A stretch of DNA of 64,000 bases from Plantago major. Taxonomy: Eukaryota > Streptophyta > Magnoliopsida > Lamiales > Plantaginaceae. Positions 1-13,357 of the stretch are shown here, piece after piece. A model generated the notes under the pieces. It saw only the letters and a program-made list of their open reading frames with translations. It did no database searches and was not told the origin of the DNA. The first letter of the stretch is position 1; each line of letters starts with the position of its first letter. The stretch covers positions 84,435,914 to 84,499,913 of the forward strand of contig CM048839.1 of NCBI GenBank assembly GCA_026545765.1, given 5' to 3'. A program made the translations under genes and the position numbers.

Positions 1-3000
1 GACAAATATGATTTAATAACAAGACAATATCATTTAAAAACTAGACAATATCATTTATAAACTAGACAATATGATGTAAAAAGTAGACTACCATATAAAA
101 ACTAAAAACTACATAATTCCATTAAGACACTGAGATAATTGTGCAATTCTACAGTTAACATGCAATTCTAACTGAAATCGTTCAAATCATTAAAATCATT
201 CAAATCCTAGATAATTCTACAGTTCATACACACTATTTTTTCTTCGATTACTTCAGTTTCCTCGGGGCTTTCTTCTTCAAATCAGTCAATGAAACATCTT
301 CAAAATCATCAGCAGCAACGCTTCTCTTAGATCGTTGAGAAACTTTTGCAGCTTTTACATCAACAACTTTCTTTCCTTTAAGCTTTCTCAACTTTTCACT
401 CTCCTTCATTTTCTTTAATGCATCTTCTTTGTTAAATGATGCTACTTGTGTCAAAATATCAGATCTCAAACCATTTACATCAGCAAGAATAAGAGCTGAG
501 CAAATTTCAACACGGAGGAATTTCCGACGATTCACCTAATAAACAAAAACAAAACAATTAACAAACACTGAACTAAAAAACTAAACAAATGCAAGCAAAA
601 ACTAAACAAATGCAAGCAAAAACTACAAACTTGGGGAAACTATTACGTACTTGCATTAGATCCTTGCATTGGAAAGAATTTCCTTGAAACAGTTCCATAT
701 GCTTCATGAGAAAAACCCCACAGTCTAAAGTTCCAGGAAAACGAGTCCAATCAAACTTTACAATTTGGTTTCCAAAATTATTAAGGAAATTAGCAGCTGG
801 ATGCCCAATACGACGAAGGAACTTATCCATTTCACAGCGCTGATATATGAAAACAAACGAAAACATTTAAGCAACAAAAAGCAGCCAACAACAAAAAAAA
901 AAAAAAAGTAAAAAAAAATTATAACAATATGTCCATAAGAACTTACCAATTTAGTCATCAATGTATACACTTCTCCTTCATCTTCAACAACCATATTATC
1001 AAGATATTGAATCTTCAAATTTTCACAGTTAACAACACAACATGCAAAGTGTGATTTGTGTGGATGGTACAAAGGCACAAAGAACTGCAAACACAAACAA
1101 AAAAAAAAACTAAACAATATCAAAACAATGAACTAACCAAATTTCAAGTAAAAACTAACAATTTCAGACAAAAACTAAACAATGTCACGTAAAAACTAAA
1201 CAATATCTGACAAAAACTGAAGCATGTACAAAAGAAACAAATTAGAAAATATACCATTCCCACAGTACAAAGAGAAGATCCAATATCCCCAAGCTGATCC
1301 TCAATCCACACATCAAAAGAACCTTGTACTTCATTCTTCGATTCATCTTCATTATAATCCTTCTCATCCTCTTCTGTATCAAAAATCCCAGCAAGCTTGC
1401 ACCAAGGTTTCTGAAAAAACACATGCATAAAACTTAAACTAGATAAAAGCAAAATATAAACTGGATAGATCACTCAAAAGCTAAAGGAAAAAAAAAAGTA
1501 CTTACAGAAGTTTGAAGTCCAAAACAAAATCTGGTAATATTACCATTATTTACCCTCCTTTGAAAATCATTCAACACAACTGACCAACAATCAATGACAC
1601 TAAATGTAATGTAAACTCCAGGATACATGCTAAGAAAATCCTCAGCATTCAAGAAAAACTTTTCAGTCAGATTCACAAACATTGCATCAGACCTGTAGAA
1701 AAAAAGAAGCGGAAAAAATGATAAAAATATAATGAGTAAGCTAAACCCATAAAACTAGATAATAAAACAATAAAACTAGACAATAATAATAAAAACTTAC
1801 TCTGGATCTTGTTCAGATTGAAAGAAGCAATAATCAACCACTTCTCTTGCAACCTGGTTCATTCCATTACAAAGGAAACCCAATTTTCTCATGTTCCCTG
1901 ACACATAATTCACTTGCACTAGTGGTGGCCCAACATCCAAAGAGCACCAACCACGTACATCTCGATACACTATATCATCGTCATTCTCATCATCTTCTGT
2001 TTCATCCTCACCATCTTCATTCTCATCATCCCCTCCATCTCCCTCCTCAGCATCATTCTTTTCCTATTGTATAACATCATCAGCAACTTCATCCTCGACA
2101 TTCTCAACATTTTCCTGCTGGATTCTGCCATCATCAGCAACTTGATCCTGATTTCTAAAAACATCATCATCATTATCACTGAGGTCCATTGCAGTCTCAG
2201 TTGGTGGATTGGACCTGCCATGCTAAAAAAGTATAAAATTCTAATAAGTAAGCAAAAACTAGACAATAAAATCATATATATTAAGAACTATACACTTTCA
2301 CACAACATAAACTATACTAAAATATCATAAAACTAGACAATTAGAATATAAAACTAGACAATAAACTTACATCAGGACTTACAGCTACATTATCCCGGCC
2401 AGCTTGAGAAGATCTTATAGCATCAAACATATATGTAATGTTTTGATTTGTTTCAGCTTGAGAAAACCCAAGATTGAAGCTTGGACAGTCATTCCTCAAC
2501 ATCAAGAAGTACATAGCCACCATATGATCTAACTGATTCAAAACTTGTGGATCAGACCAAAATTTTTGAGTTTGGGATACTTCTTCTTGAGATGCAGACT
2601 CCTCTTCAGGCACTTTCAGTGTTTTCAAAACACGCGCAGAATATGCGTGGAAAACAACTTCCACATCTCGTTTGAGAAATTGGAGCGCCTCGTCCATTGC
2701 CTACAAATTTAAAAACCATTTCACAGAAACCAGAAATTAAAGAAAAAACTAGACAATCACATAAAAAAATAAAGACAAAAATCAGAACAAAGTAGACAAA
2801 AACAAAAGTAAAAACTATATGAAAAACTAAACAATTTCATGCAAAAAATAAACAATTTCAGACAAACTAAACAATTTCATGCAAAAATAAACAATTTCTT
2901 GCAAAAACTAAACAATTTCACACAAAAACTAAACAATTTCATTTAAAAACTAACAAATTCAAGCAAAAATTAAACAATTTCAGACAAAACTAAACAACTT

Positions 3001-5094
3001 CCACATCTAAAAAATATACATTCACATTTAAAAACTAGACAATAACATTTAATAACTACACAATAACATCTAAAAACTAGACAGTAACAAAAAATGAAAA
3101 AGTAGAAAATAACTTACATCGCTCGAACTATTCTGAATTTCCACATCAGTACGAAATCCATCAGGAATAGGATACCTGATGGATGGAACAGTACCATCAT
3201 AATCAACAACAGCAGGCTTCAATCTCTGCTTACTAATGGGATACCAGTCAACCATAATAGAATTCCCATATCCAATGCTCTTCTCTTTTTCGAGCCTCTC
3301 TAACAAATTCTGCGTTGTCCAATGTTGGATAAGAGGAAGTGCAGTAAAATTGCAACGACCTTGAAAAGGGAACCTATGAAGATAAGCCATCACAAGCACA
3401 ACTAGACAACCATGAATATGGTTTTGCGTTGTTGATTTGTATTTAGAAACTGCATCACATAACGTATCAACAATAAAACCACAACAATCAACATTACGTA
3501 TAGATGATACTCTCTCCAATTGACTAACAAGTCTCATATCAAGAGTATGGCCTGCAGTTGGTGCTAAGAAAATGCCACAAGAATAAAGAACAAAAACCCT
3601 CTTGAATTCCTCACAACCGTCCTTCAACCTCAACAAAACCTTCAATACATCTGTAAGTCTCACATCTCCCTTTGGATCTGTAATACCAAACTTCTCCCTC
3701 CACTTTTTTCTCAACTCCGCATCAGCAAGATATACATCATCTTTCTTATCAGCAAGCCTTAAGTTCTGATAATGTAACTTAACAGGGAAACCAGGCTTCC
3801 TAGGAAGAAGAAAAATGTCTTGAACGTCTTCAGATGTAATATGGTACTTATTCTGCCCAATAGTCTGAATGCGTGTTTCGCCATTGAACCTTTCCACCAG
3901 CCAGGGTACAATACCCAATGGAACGGACTTCAATTTCATATGAAGCAACCCACCGAAACCAATTTGCATTACACTTTGTCTTTGTGCATCGTTTAACTTC
4001 TCCAGCATCTCAACCATAAGTTTTACAGAAGCCCCAGGCCTGTAGAGTTTTTTTATACCCTCCTCAACCTCCACCACATTTTGGCTGACGACACGAACTA
4101 TCGACTTCCTCGATTCGAGATCACCAACAAGGAGACCCCCTTCTTCGATTAAATTTGCCTCTTTTGCTTTGGCTTAGGAGCCTTTGGAATAATCACCTTC
4201 TTAGGTCCTTTACCAATACAAAAATAAACACATTAAAACTATAGACAGACTAAAAAGTATACAGTTTATATGAAAAACTAGACAGTTAATATGAACAAAT
4301 AGACAATATATATTAAAAACTAGAGAGTTCAAAACCCTTAAAAACTAGATGATATATCTTAAAAACTATACCATATTTGTTAAAAACTAAAACATAAGGT
4401 ATTTACATGAAACTAGACAGTATATATTAAAAACTAGACAGTTTACACAAAAACATCAGAAAATTCAAACAATCAACAAATCCCCACCAAAAACATACAG
4501 TGCACAAAACTACACAGCAAAAAAAGATAAAAAAAAATCATAAAAAGTAGTTAATATATCTTAAGAACTAGACAAATCACCTTAAAACCTAGACAGCTTT
4601 GCACAGCACAAAAATCAATTACAAAACCACTCATCACAACTCAGCAAAACACCAAAAACCACATCAGGGACCAACTTACACATGCCTGTGACATAAAATT
4701 CAATTACAAAACCATAAACGAAACTAAACGAACTTCAAACAACAAACAACACATCAGACTAGAAAAAATCCCCGCCAAAACAAAAAAAAAGTGCACACAA
4801 CTACACAGCAAAAAAAAGCTAAAAAATCATAAAAAGTAGATAATATATCTTAAAAACTAGAAAAATCACCTTAAAACCTAGACAGTTTTCCACAACATAA
4901 AATAAATTACAAAACAACTCATATACAAACTGTAAAAAGAACAGATCTAGCAAAAACACTCATATCAAAACTCAGAAAACACCAAAAACACATCAGGAAC
5001 TAACTTACAACATGAATCACATCTAAAAAACCACATATGTAGCGAAAAATCTCAAATACGAACCATAAAGGAACTAAAAAACAATAAACTATAC
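1..5094 (-). repeat. Degenerate short A-rich repeats filling the introns of the Ulp1-like gene
   Basis: Intergenic and intronic DNA here is made almost entirely of a drifting motif of about 20-24 bp with core TTAAAAACTAGACAAT on the plus strand (variants AAAACTAAACAATTTC and AAACTAGACAGT). It is densest at 1-120, 2,740-3,110 and 4,230-5,030 and also occurs in the short introns near 1,140-1,220, 1,740-1,800 and 2,240-2,370. Exons are free of it. On the transcribed strand it reads as U-rich tracts. The period is irregular, so it behaves like an old, diverged satellite confined to introns. The same core recurs at 39.7-40.8 kb. Confidence 0.75.
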
Positions 5095-5158
5095 CAGAAA
5101 CAGAATTAAGGAGGACAGGAATCTCCGTGTTCACTTGTTCCGTATTCGATTCCGCCAT
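248..5158 (-). CDS. Ulp1-like (C48) cysteine peptidase gene, multi-exon, probably transposon-derived
   Basis: Members of the C48 family cleave SUMO-type conjugates; in plants many copies are carried by Mutator-like elements. Exon 1 (5,095-5,158) starts at the ATG at 5,158 and ends at a GT donor. A large exon (about 4,200-3,118) encodes the 'FGGLLHMKLKSVPLGIVPWL' region typical of the plant Ulp1-carrying proteins. Further exons with clean AG/GT borders lie near 2,700-2,371, 2,222-1,801 (very acidic), 1,693-1,506, 1,411-1,255, 1,086-948, 842-651 and 538-248. The protease core is in the exons near 1,086-948 (SHFACC His and a following LDN Asp) and 842-651 (FDWTRFPGTLDCGVF, with the nucleophile Cys). 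The tail is Lys/Arg-rich. An in-frame TAG lies in the acidic exon near 2,065 and the frame changes near 4,150, so the copy may be decaying or use additional splicing. No transposase is visible beside it. Confidence 0.65.
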
Positions 5159-5690
5159 TTAATACCTATCAAGCAAAAACGAGTAGAAAAAAAGGTTAAA
5201 ATCACCGATTAAACAGAAAACGAACTGAAAACAACTTTAAAAACACAAACAAAACGAGTTTCAACAGATTACCTGACGGATCGGGATGAAAACACAGTAA
5301 AATAAGCAACAAATCAAAACAAACATCATCGATTAAACGAAGCAACAAAAGGTAAAACGAACACAAAACAAGAGAATCGAGTTAAAACATACATTACCTC
5401 GTAATCGCAAGAATGAAACCGCTCCGAAACTAGGTTTTTCGCCAAAATCGCCAAAAAAAGGAGAAATCAAAAATGGAAACAATCAATGAAAATGGGGAAA
5501 AAAAACCTATTTATACTATACCCATATTTAAAACGGTATGACCCGGATAAATTTCAACCCGAAAACCCGGTAATTTGACCCGCGAAAATGAAAAATGGGT
5601 CAATGTAAAAACTAGCCAATTTCTGTAGAAAACCAGTGGACTTTTTGGACTTTCCTAATAGTATAGGACTTTTATAAGACTAAGTATTAA
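5159..5690. other. Gene-free flank upstream of the Ulp1-like gene
   Basis: AT-rich DNA with no supported reading frame. It should hold the promoter and 5' leader of the Ulp1-like gene. The stretch 5,520-5,640 carries several short ACCCG/CCCGG words. The junction with the pararetroviral fossil lies close to 5,690. Confidence 0.5.
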
Positions 5691-5809
5691 AAAAGTATCT
5701 TTATACCATCGAAAATCAGTCAATGTTTTGCATCTTAAATTCTGCAGAACAGTTCTAATATTTTCACTGTTATCGGAAGTTCCGGTGAAATGTTCAATAA
5801 TAGTAACAA

Positions 5810-6917
5810 CTAAAGTATAAACTGCATTTTCAACTGATCCTTCATCTTCACATTTACTGATATTAAAATATAATTTTTTCCCTCAGGAGAAAGATAATTA
5901 TCCCACCAACCTTTTAATTGTCCCGTAAAACCGGCAACAATCATTTTTGCAACATTTTTATCAGTGTTACCATTTGTTTTACAAATCGTAGAGTACATAA
6001 GCATTCTATGAATCATATTATAAATTTGCCTATCAGCATAAGCATCTAAGTTCCATTCATAGATGTTTTTGCCATTATAGCTATTATTCAAGATATATTC
6101 TTGTTCTTCGTGTAAAGTATCTATAGGAGAAGGTCTCCTATAATAGTACATTCTCTGGGTAGGTCTATCAGCCCATTTTCCCAGCTTATTGATTTCATCA
6201 GTGATTACTTTTTTGTAATCAGGATTTTCTTGTACAACATCATGAAGAGTTGTAACTTTCATATCTTTAAATTTTTCAGTTAAAAATTTTTCAAGCTCCT
6301 TTATAGAATTTAATTTAAAGTCTGCTATTTCAGGATGGTGGCTGAATATTAGGACAGGCTGAATCCTGTTCCTTTTCCTTTTCTTTTAAAGGAAGATTAG
6401 AGTTTGAAGAAAGATTAAGGTTAATAGTTTTTAGAACTAATTCCACCCTTTCACTCAGAGAGATTAAATGTTCTCCAAGGACATTTATAAATAAATTTGT
6501 ATAATTCTGTTGTTCAATCATTCTATTTATTTGTTTACAAGTTACTGCTAGAGTTTCATCCTCCAGTAATTTTGCAAAAGCTAGGAAACTATGATTTCCT
6601 TTTTCAATTTGAAAAGACTGTTGTGGAGGATAAACTTGTTGTAAAGTTTTCCCCGTTGAAAGTTTATAATTTCTTTCTAAAACTGAAATATATTGTTCCA
6701 CATATTTAGAAACAAACCACGGAACAAATGGAATCACAGTATTATATTTTTCACAATCTTTATAAAATTCTTCTTGAATAGAAGTTTTTTCTCTTTGAGA
6801 AAAGTTTGTAAAAAACCAATCTTTAAAAGGTTCCCATTTGGGTAAATTAAATTCAGTCCTAATCTTTTGCCTAGCCGGAGAGCCAGGACAAAAATCAATT
6901 AGATGACTTATATTCAT
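5810..6917 (-). pseudogene. Pararetroviral capsid-region fossil (N-terminal part)
   Basis: Part of the 5.7-13.7 kb fossil. The stretch after the movement protein includes a segment with GFTGQLKGWWDNYL, a signature of the caulimovirid capsid region. Its last 300 bases are the same as the far end of the fossil near 13.4-13.7 kb, giving terminal redundancy. Broken. Confidence 0.75.
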
Positions 6918-7900
6918 TAATAACGAAATTCCATTTCTGATGCAGTTATATCTGCTTCACTTTGAGTATAATTAACTCCTCTGACAACATTATCACGATC
7001 TTTATTTATTCTGAGTTCATCTATATGATCCTCTTGTATGGTTTCAACATACTTTTGTATCCTGCTTTTAGTAGAGGTTGACATCCTAGAAGGAGTATCA
7101 ACTACATAGTCTATAGGAGATATAAAAGATCTCAAAGATGAAGACTTACCAAGTCTTGAAGAAGATTCTATTAAATCGTTATTATTTTCAAACTGCATTT
7201 TTACCAAACCTTCAGGTGTTTGGATAACATCTATTAAATTATTTTGAATAACAGGTTGTGAGGGCATAGCCTGTTGAATCGTCCAATTTTCGGGAAAAAC
7301 CTTTTCTTCCCATTTAATAGATCTTCGAGTAGTAATTTTAGACTTGCTAAAATTAGTTTCTATTAAAATAGTTTCATTTAAAGGTTTATCAACCCTTCGG
7401 CAGTGGGGATTTAAAGTAAACAGAGGTTTATAATAAATCCTATAACAGATACATATAGTTTCTGTGCGAGTAATATAATTATAACCATTAGTCTTAACAT
7501 TTAATGTTAAGGAGTCTAGAATATTAATATCCGATAAAGATAATTGTAAATTCGGATAGACATCAAAATAAACTGGACCATGGGCCAAACTAGATTGTAT
7601 AATACCTATTAAAGATTTTTTCCAGTCTAAATTTCTACCATCTCTAAGAGCAGCTATAAAACTCTCAAGTAGACCTTCTAGAGTTAAAGGTTTAAAAGCA
7701 ATTTGCACTAAACCGATATGGAGAAATTTATAAAGGTTTTTATAAACAGCTATATCTTTTTCACTGAGTAATTTTATTACTAAATCATCATTATCTAGTG
7801 AAACAGATTCTTCTGTAGTTTTTACTACCTGTTTTAAACCTAATTTCTCAAAAGTTCCTAATTGGTAAATAACCTTAGGCTCATTATAGGAATTGTCCAT
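6917..7900 (-). pseudogene. Pararetroviral movement-protein fossil (30K superfamily)
   Basis: A 327-codon open stretch beginning just downstream of the intergenic region and primer site, the place where caulimovirid movement proteins begin. It has the family pattern of a 30K-type core (a hydrophobic strand with HGPVYFDVYPNLQLSL around the middle). In the family this protein enlarges plasmodesmata for cell-to-cell spread. Part of a broken fossil. The same region is represented by a short piece at the end of the second copy (17.66-17.80 kb). Confidence 0.75.
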
Positions 7901-9034
7901 TGATTTAATAATTCTAAATTTTGGGGATTATCAAATTCCTCTCGTCTACTGTTTTTAACAGTATCTTTTCTTCTAATCATATTCATGATTAAAAACAATG
8001 TTTGTGTTAAGACTTATCTTAATCATGTGCTTACTGATAACTTGGCTCTGATACCACTTGCTGCTCATGGATCACAAAACCACTTGATCCATACATTACA
8101 TTATTCAAGCAAGAATCATTACATTAATCAGAATTCAGATTACGAACTAAATATAAGACGATATCAGGATGTATTACTGGGATAGAATTTGTCAATATTA
8201 AGATATTTCTCAAGACATAATTGTCTGTACAAAACAGCCCAGAGACGCCATTTCTTTTGGCTTAGAGGGGCAAACAGTACCTTCATATGTCTATCGGAAT
8301 ATATTAATACGCCGGATTCCAATACCAAACCTTATCTATCTTATTTCTAGTAAGTAATAGAAGTCTTTTTAACTTCATGATTCTGCCATGAATAGTAACT
8401 ATGAATAGTGACCGATGAACAGTAAAACGTTTTTGCCAAAATTATAGTAAATACATAATTTAGACCTGTCTTAACACAAACCAAACTTAGCCTATCATTA
8501 GGCCAATATTATTAATATAACAAATATATTACAAAACTTAAAAGTAAAAGGGAAAGTACTCACAATATGTTCTGCAAGTACAAAATTCAAACTTATTACA
8601 AATCTTAAAAATTTAAAAACTGAGAAGGAGTGTTTTTTGGCTTCTGGTTTTCTGCCGATGCCTTCTGCTTATGCTTCTCCTTCAGTATTTATACTAGGGA
8701 ATTTGATTCCCTTGGTTTGATGTTTGCCGTAAACATCACCTTCATCTTCTTCTTTAATTGTTTGCCGTAAACATCGTTTTCAGCTTCTTCTTTAAATTTC
8801 GTCCGTAAATATTTTCACCGTAAACGTTTCTTTCAACTTCTTCTTTTCCGTCTGACTTTCAATCGCTTCAGTTTTATCTGTAGAGCAATTTTTTCATCAG
8901 TGCTCTGTGTATTATCAGGTGGCTTTGTCTACCACAATTATTGCTGAGGAAGATTCTTCCTTGTCTTTACTGGTTTTAAGAGTAATTTTAAGTATCTCAA
9001 ATACATCTTCTATTGAGACTTCTTGCGCTGGATC
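7901..9034 (-). other. Pararetroviral intergenic region
   Basis: Non-coding stretch between the movement protein and the downstream frames, carrying the primer-binding site near 8,050. In caulimovirids this region holds the promoter and polyadenylation signal of the single pregenomic transcript. I could not fix a TATA box with confidence. It contains an imperfect tandem repeat around TTTGCCGTAAACATC near 8,725-8,840. Confidence 0.6.
8044..8056 (-). promoter_or_regulatory. tRNA-Met primer-binding site of the pararetrovirus
   Basis: The minus strand reads TGGTATCAGAGCC, complementary to the 3' end of initiator tRNA-Met. This is the minus-strand DNA primer site used by plant pararetroviruses, and it marks the origin of the circular map. 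Confidence 0.85.
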
Positions 9035-9566
9035 CTAAGCATCCTGGTAATCTTGGCTTGCAGAGGCCACGGATGTATCCGATTTTACGGACTGGGTTTC
9101 TCCATCAAATTTCTGTAGAAGATCTTTTTTCATTTCTTCTACGTATGCTTCTATTAGCATTTCCCTGTTGCTGTCTTTGGACTGCATGTTGAGCTTTCTT
9201 CTGATTTGATCTAAGGGCGACTCTTCCTTTGGTGTCGACATTCTTTAATTTTCTTGATATAATCTTATTCTTTTTTCTATAAAATTTTATAGTATCAATG
9301 CAATATAATTGCTTAGTTTCTGGGTTTTCTTTACTCATTTTTTCCCAGAACTTCGTATAAGAAGATCTTTTAATACATGGTATTTCATTTTCGGTATAAC
9401 CGATAACAGGTACCCATTTCCAAATCCAGGGTATAGGAAATTCCATAAAGAAATATAAATTATAATATTCTTGAGAAACTTCCTTTTTTGGAGTAACATT
9501 TATCCAATTAGTAAATAGGTTTGAAAAATTTTCAGGGAGTATTACCCAGGTGGTTCCAAAATACAT
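9035..9566 (-). pseudogene. Pararetroviral frame of unknown function
   Basis: Two overlapping frames; one has a Trp-rich segment (FPIPWIWKWVPVIGY) and the other is a short charged peptide frame. They lie between the RNase H region and the intergenic region. Florendovirus-type elements have an extra frame in this place, but I recognise no domain. Part of the broken fossil. Confidence 0.5.
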
Positions 9567-9854
9567 CCACTAATTTAGAAACCAATTTGGTATCTCTTGC
9601 TCATAAGCTTCACTGCTGATTTTTATAAACCAGGAGTATTTTTTCCTATCATTTTCATATAGTAGCACTTTATTAAATGCTTCAACATAATCCCAGTAAT
9701 TATATTTTATGGGATTTATATTGTTAGGGTAGTAAAATTCTCTTTCTCTTAATGGTGCAATTCCCCATTCTTCAGTAGATATAATCTTTTTAATATAAAT
9801 TTTACTGAAGTTATAAACTTCCTTCTGTGTTCCTGAGAAATGTGTTATTTCACA

Positions 9855-10280
9855 TTACTCTGTATTTAAAAGAATATTTTCATAGAAATATCTTGTTTTA
9901 TAAGATCCTAAAGCATATGATTCCTTATCTAAATATCTGGCCATTAGAGTCCAGGGATTATTTGCCCATCGCATATCCCTCAGTTCAAGTAGAAATATTA
10001 TTTCTTGATTTCTGTTTTCAACATATTCAGACTTACTTTCTTCAGACTCTTCTTCTGCTACTATTTTAGCAAACGATGGGATTTTTCCCTTATTTCTTTT
10101 GTACTCAAGAAATTCTTGGTATTCTTCTGAGCTTTGAGCCTCAGATTTTTGTAATGGCAAATTCATTGCTATAAGCTTTCCTCTGCCAGTTTGGGCCAGA
10201 ATCCTTTCTGATCCCCGTCCTCCTCTTCCTCTATAAGAGGGAGAGCCTCTTCCTCGCGAGTACATTCCTGCAAAATTCAT
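9855..10280 (-). pseudogene. Pararetroviral Gly/Arg-rich downstream frame
   Basis: Begins right after the RNase H region and opens with an RGRGSPSYRGRGGRGS segment, followed by an acidic Glu/Ser stretch. RG-rich tracts often bind nucleic acid; the actual role is unknown. Part of the broken fossil. Confidence 0.5.
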
Positions 10281-12207
10281 AAAATATATTCACGCGTTAG
10301 AAAATCTGGAAGACTATTATCTTCTCCTTTTTTATAAATAATCTCGAAATCAAAAGGAGCTAAATGAGCTTGCCATCTTGCAAACATCTGTTTAGAAACA
10401 TCATGTTTAAAATATTTGTTAAACATAAACTTTGCAAAATTACAATCTGCTTTGATTATAAACTTTTGATTGTATAAATCATCTTGAAATTTTAAAACAC
10501 ACTTGACAATTGCAAGTATCTCTTTGGCAATAGTAGCATAATTTTTCTGACTATTATTCCATTTTCCAGAATAAAAACGAACAAGATATTCTTGTTTGTT
10601 ATGAGGATTAATCTGTTTAAGAATACCCCCATATCCTATATCTGAAGCATCTGTCTCAACAATTTTTTCCCATGAAGGATTACTCAGCATAAGACAAGGC
10701 AATGTTATAACCTTTTCTTTTAATTTCCTAACAGCCTGAGTATGATCTTCAGACCAAGGCTTTGGATTCTTTATAAGTCTTTCATATAAAATAGCAGTAT
10801 CTTGGGCTATATCTTTATAATAAGAAGAGATATAATTCAAACTTACTAAAAACATCTGTAACTGGGTTTTATTAGTTATTTCATCAGGAAATTTATCTGC
10901 AAAATCAATGCTTTTATTTATTGGGATAATATTACTTTTTTCTATATAATGTCCCAAAAATCTTATTTTTGTCTGAAAGAAAGACATTTTTGGTTTTGAT
11001 ATAACTAAACCATTCTGTATAACTATTTCTTTAAGATATCCAAATGTTTGAAATGGGCTTCAATATCTTTTGAAAATACTAAGATATCATCAATATAAAC
11101 CAATATGAATTCACTATATGGCGTAAAAATATCATTCATAATTTTCTGGAATTCAGAAGGAGCATTTTTTAAACCAAATGGCATTACATTCCATTCATAA
11201 TGTCCTATTGGAACATTGAAGGCTGTTTTATACCTATCATTTTGTTCAATTTGTACTTGCCAATAACCTGATTTTAAATCAAATTTTGAAAACAGTATTG
11301 AATCATAAAGTCTTTCTAGAAGATCTTTTTTATTTGGAATAGGATGCCTAATCCATTTTAAAACCTTATTAAGGGGCTTGTAATTTATTGCTAGTCTAGG
11401 AACCCCTCTTTCTTGTTCACTATGTTTATTACCATAAAAGGCTGTACAAGACCAAGGAGATTGAGAAGGACTTATTAGTCCTTTTCGTAATAAAGAATCA
11501 ATTTCTTTTTTACAGAGTTCTAAATACTCTGAATTCATCTGACAAGGTCTTGCCTTTGTCGGAATCCTTTTTTCATCAAAGTCTTCCTCATAAGGGAGAC
11601 TGACTACATGTTTCTTTCCGTTCCAGAAAGCATTAGGATGATCATTGCAAATTTCTAAAGAAAGCTGATTTTCAATCATTTTAATTTTCCCTTGTAATTT
11701 GGGGTTTTGTAATTTTTCTTCAATAGTCAAAGAATTTATTTCTTGTTTTAAGAAGTTCATCTGGTTTTTCTTTAAAGTCAGATGATCATACATTTCATGT
11801 AACATTCTATTAACTGGTTTCGTAATAAAATTTAAATGGATTTTCCCACCTTGAAAAGTTCCAGTAATACCAGTATTATCCACGTGGGTAAAAGGATAAA
11901 TTTTTGAAATAAAAGGAGTACCAAGTATTACTTGATTAGAAATATCTTTCGTTAGTAAAAAACTGGTTTGAATACAATTTTTATCAATACAAATATAGGC
12001 TCTAGGAAGCTTATATTTTACATTTAATTTTTCTCCTCCAGCATGAGAAAGAGTATGCGTAGTTTTATGAAAATACTTCGTAGGAATTAATCCTTCCTGT
12101 ATGACATTTAAATCTGCACCACTATCTATGAGAGCAGTCAAATCTTTTGAAAAATAGTCATCAATTAATAAAGTAACTTTAATATACCATTTTTGGGATA
12201 TAACCAC
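10277..12207 (-). pseudogene. Pararetroviral protease-reverse transcriptase-RNase H fossil
   Basis: From high to low coordinates: aspartic protease (active-site ALIDSGADLN), reverse transcriptase (FDLKSGYWQVQI and the catalytic YIDDILVFSKD), connection, and RNase H (VETDASDIGYGGIL). Order and spacing are those of the Caulimoviridae polyprotein. The stretch is broken, but most motifs remain readable, so the integration is not extremely old. Confidence 0.9.
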
Positions 12208-12344
12208 TTCTAAAGTTGAAAGAAAATTATCATCTACTTCTGAATCAAAATGTTGAGCTATGGGTTTACTACGACTTGATCCACTAGTAGCAGAATGATC
12301 AGTTTCTTTTGTATAATTTTCAAGTTTAGAAACTCGATAGTTTA

Positions 12345-13357
12345 TTAATTTGTTTTCTCTTTTAAAACCTGAATTTCTTTTTTAAGATTTTCGACTTCTA
12401 TTTCTAAATCATGAGTAGAAGTAGGAGTTTCAACTGTCCTTCTTTGTTTTAGAAATTTATAAACTTCTGACATAGAGTAAGGCTCATTTTTTCTAAGATC
12501 TTCTGGGAGAACCATTGGTTCTGGTAAAGTCGAAAAAGTACTAGGAATATTTTCCATCTGATCTATAATTTTAGATCTTAACTCATGATCTTTAATTGTT
12601 TTCAGAAACTCGATAATATTATTACCATCCAAAACATTTAAATCAGTTCCTTGAAACTGTGAAAGAATATTGTAAAATTCTTTATTAAAGAATTTATCCT
12701 TATCTGTGTCTCCTTGTTTTTTGATACATGGTTGTCCAAGTATACAATCTGACTCTGAATCAGACAATACTGATTCTTGATCAAGAACATTTAAGTTCTC
12801 TTCTTCAGTACTGTTAGAAGTATCTGAATCTTCAGAAGAGTCCATACTCTTTTCTTCATCAGAATTCAAAAGTATTTTTGAGAGAGTTTTTTTAAATCAT
12901 TATCAGCTTTTAATCTGTTTATTTCTCACTTGGTCCAATAATTTGTTGCAAAGTGACCAAGTTTCCCACATTGTCGGCAAACTATAAGTTTCTTCCGAAT
13001 TCGCTTTCTTTCTTCTCTATCTTCTTTTCTGTGTTTGCGGATTTCTAATTTTCTAGGAGAGTAATGTCTCTTCTTTTTTGGTTTATAAGCCGGCCTATCT
13101 TTCGACTTATGGGGTTTTGAAGTGGATGGTACATCCATACCAAATTGGTCACAGAACTGTCCCAACTGGACTTTCTCCTTCAAGTTCTGTCTTTTAATTT
13201 GTTGGTTTAATTTAATCTCATTGCATAAGTCTAAACCTTCTTGTATACAAGTTCCAATTAACTTGCCATAAGTATAATCTTCATAAGGAAGAGAAACTTT
13301 ATCTTTTCTAAGATTTTTTTCTAACCCTTTCTGCAAATAATGCAGGAAGTCCATCAA
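12345..13357 (-). pseudogene. Pararetroviral capsid C-terminal region with zinc knuckle
   Basis: Contains a basic stretch followed by a CCHC knuckle (CRQCGKLGHFATN) of the kind that binds nucleic acid in caulimovirid capsids, then a strongly acidic Ser/Asp/Glu region and a coiled-coil-like Lys/Glu/Leu stretch. Part of the 5.7-13.7 kb fossil; broken. A near-identical region occurs on the opposite strand at 13.74-14.50 kb. Confidence 0.8.
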
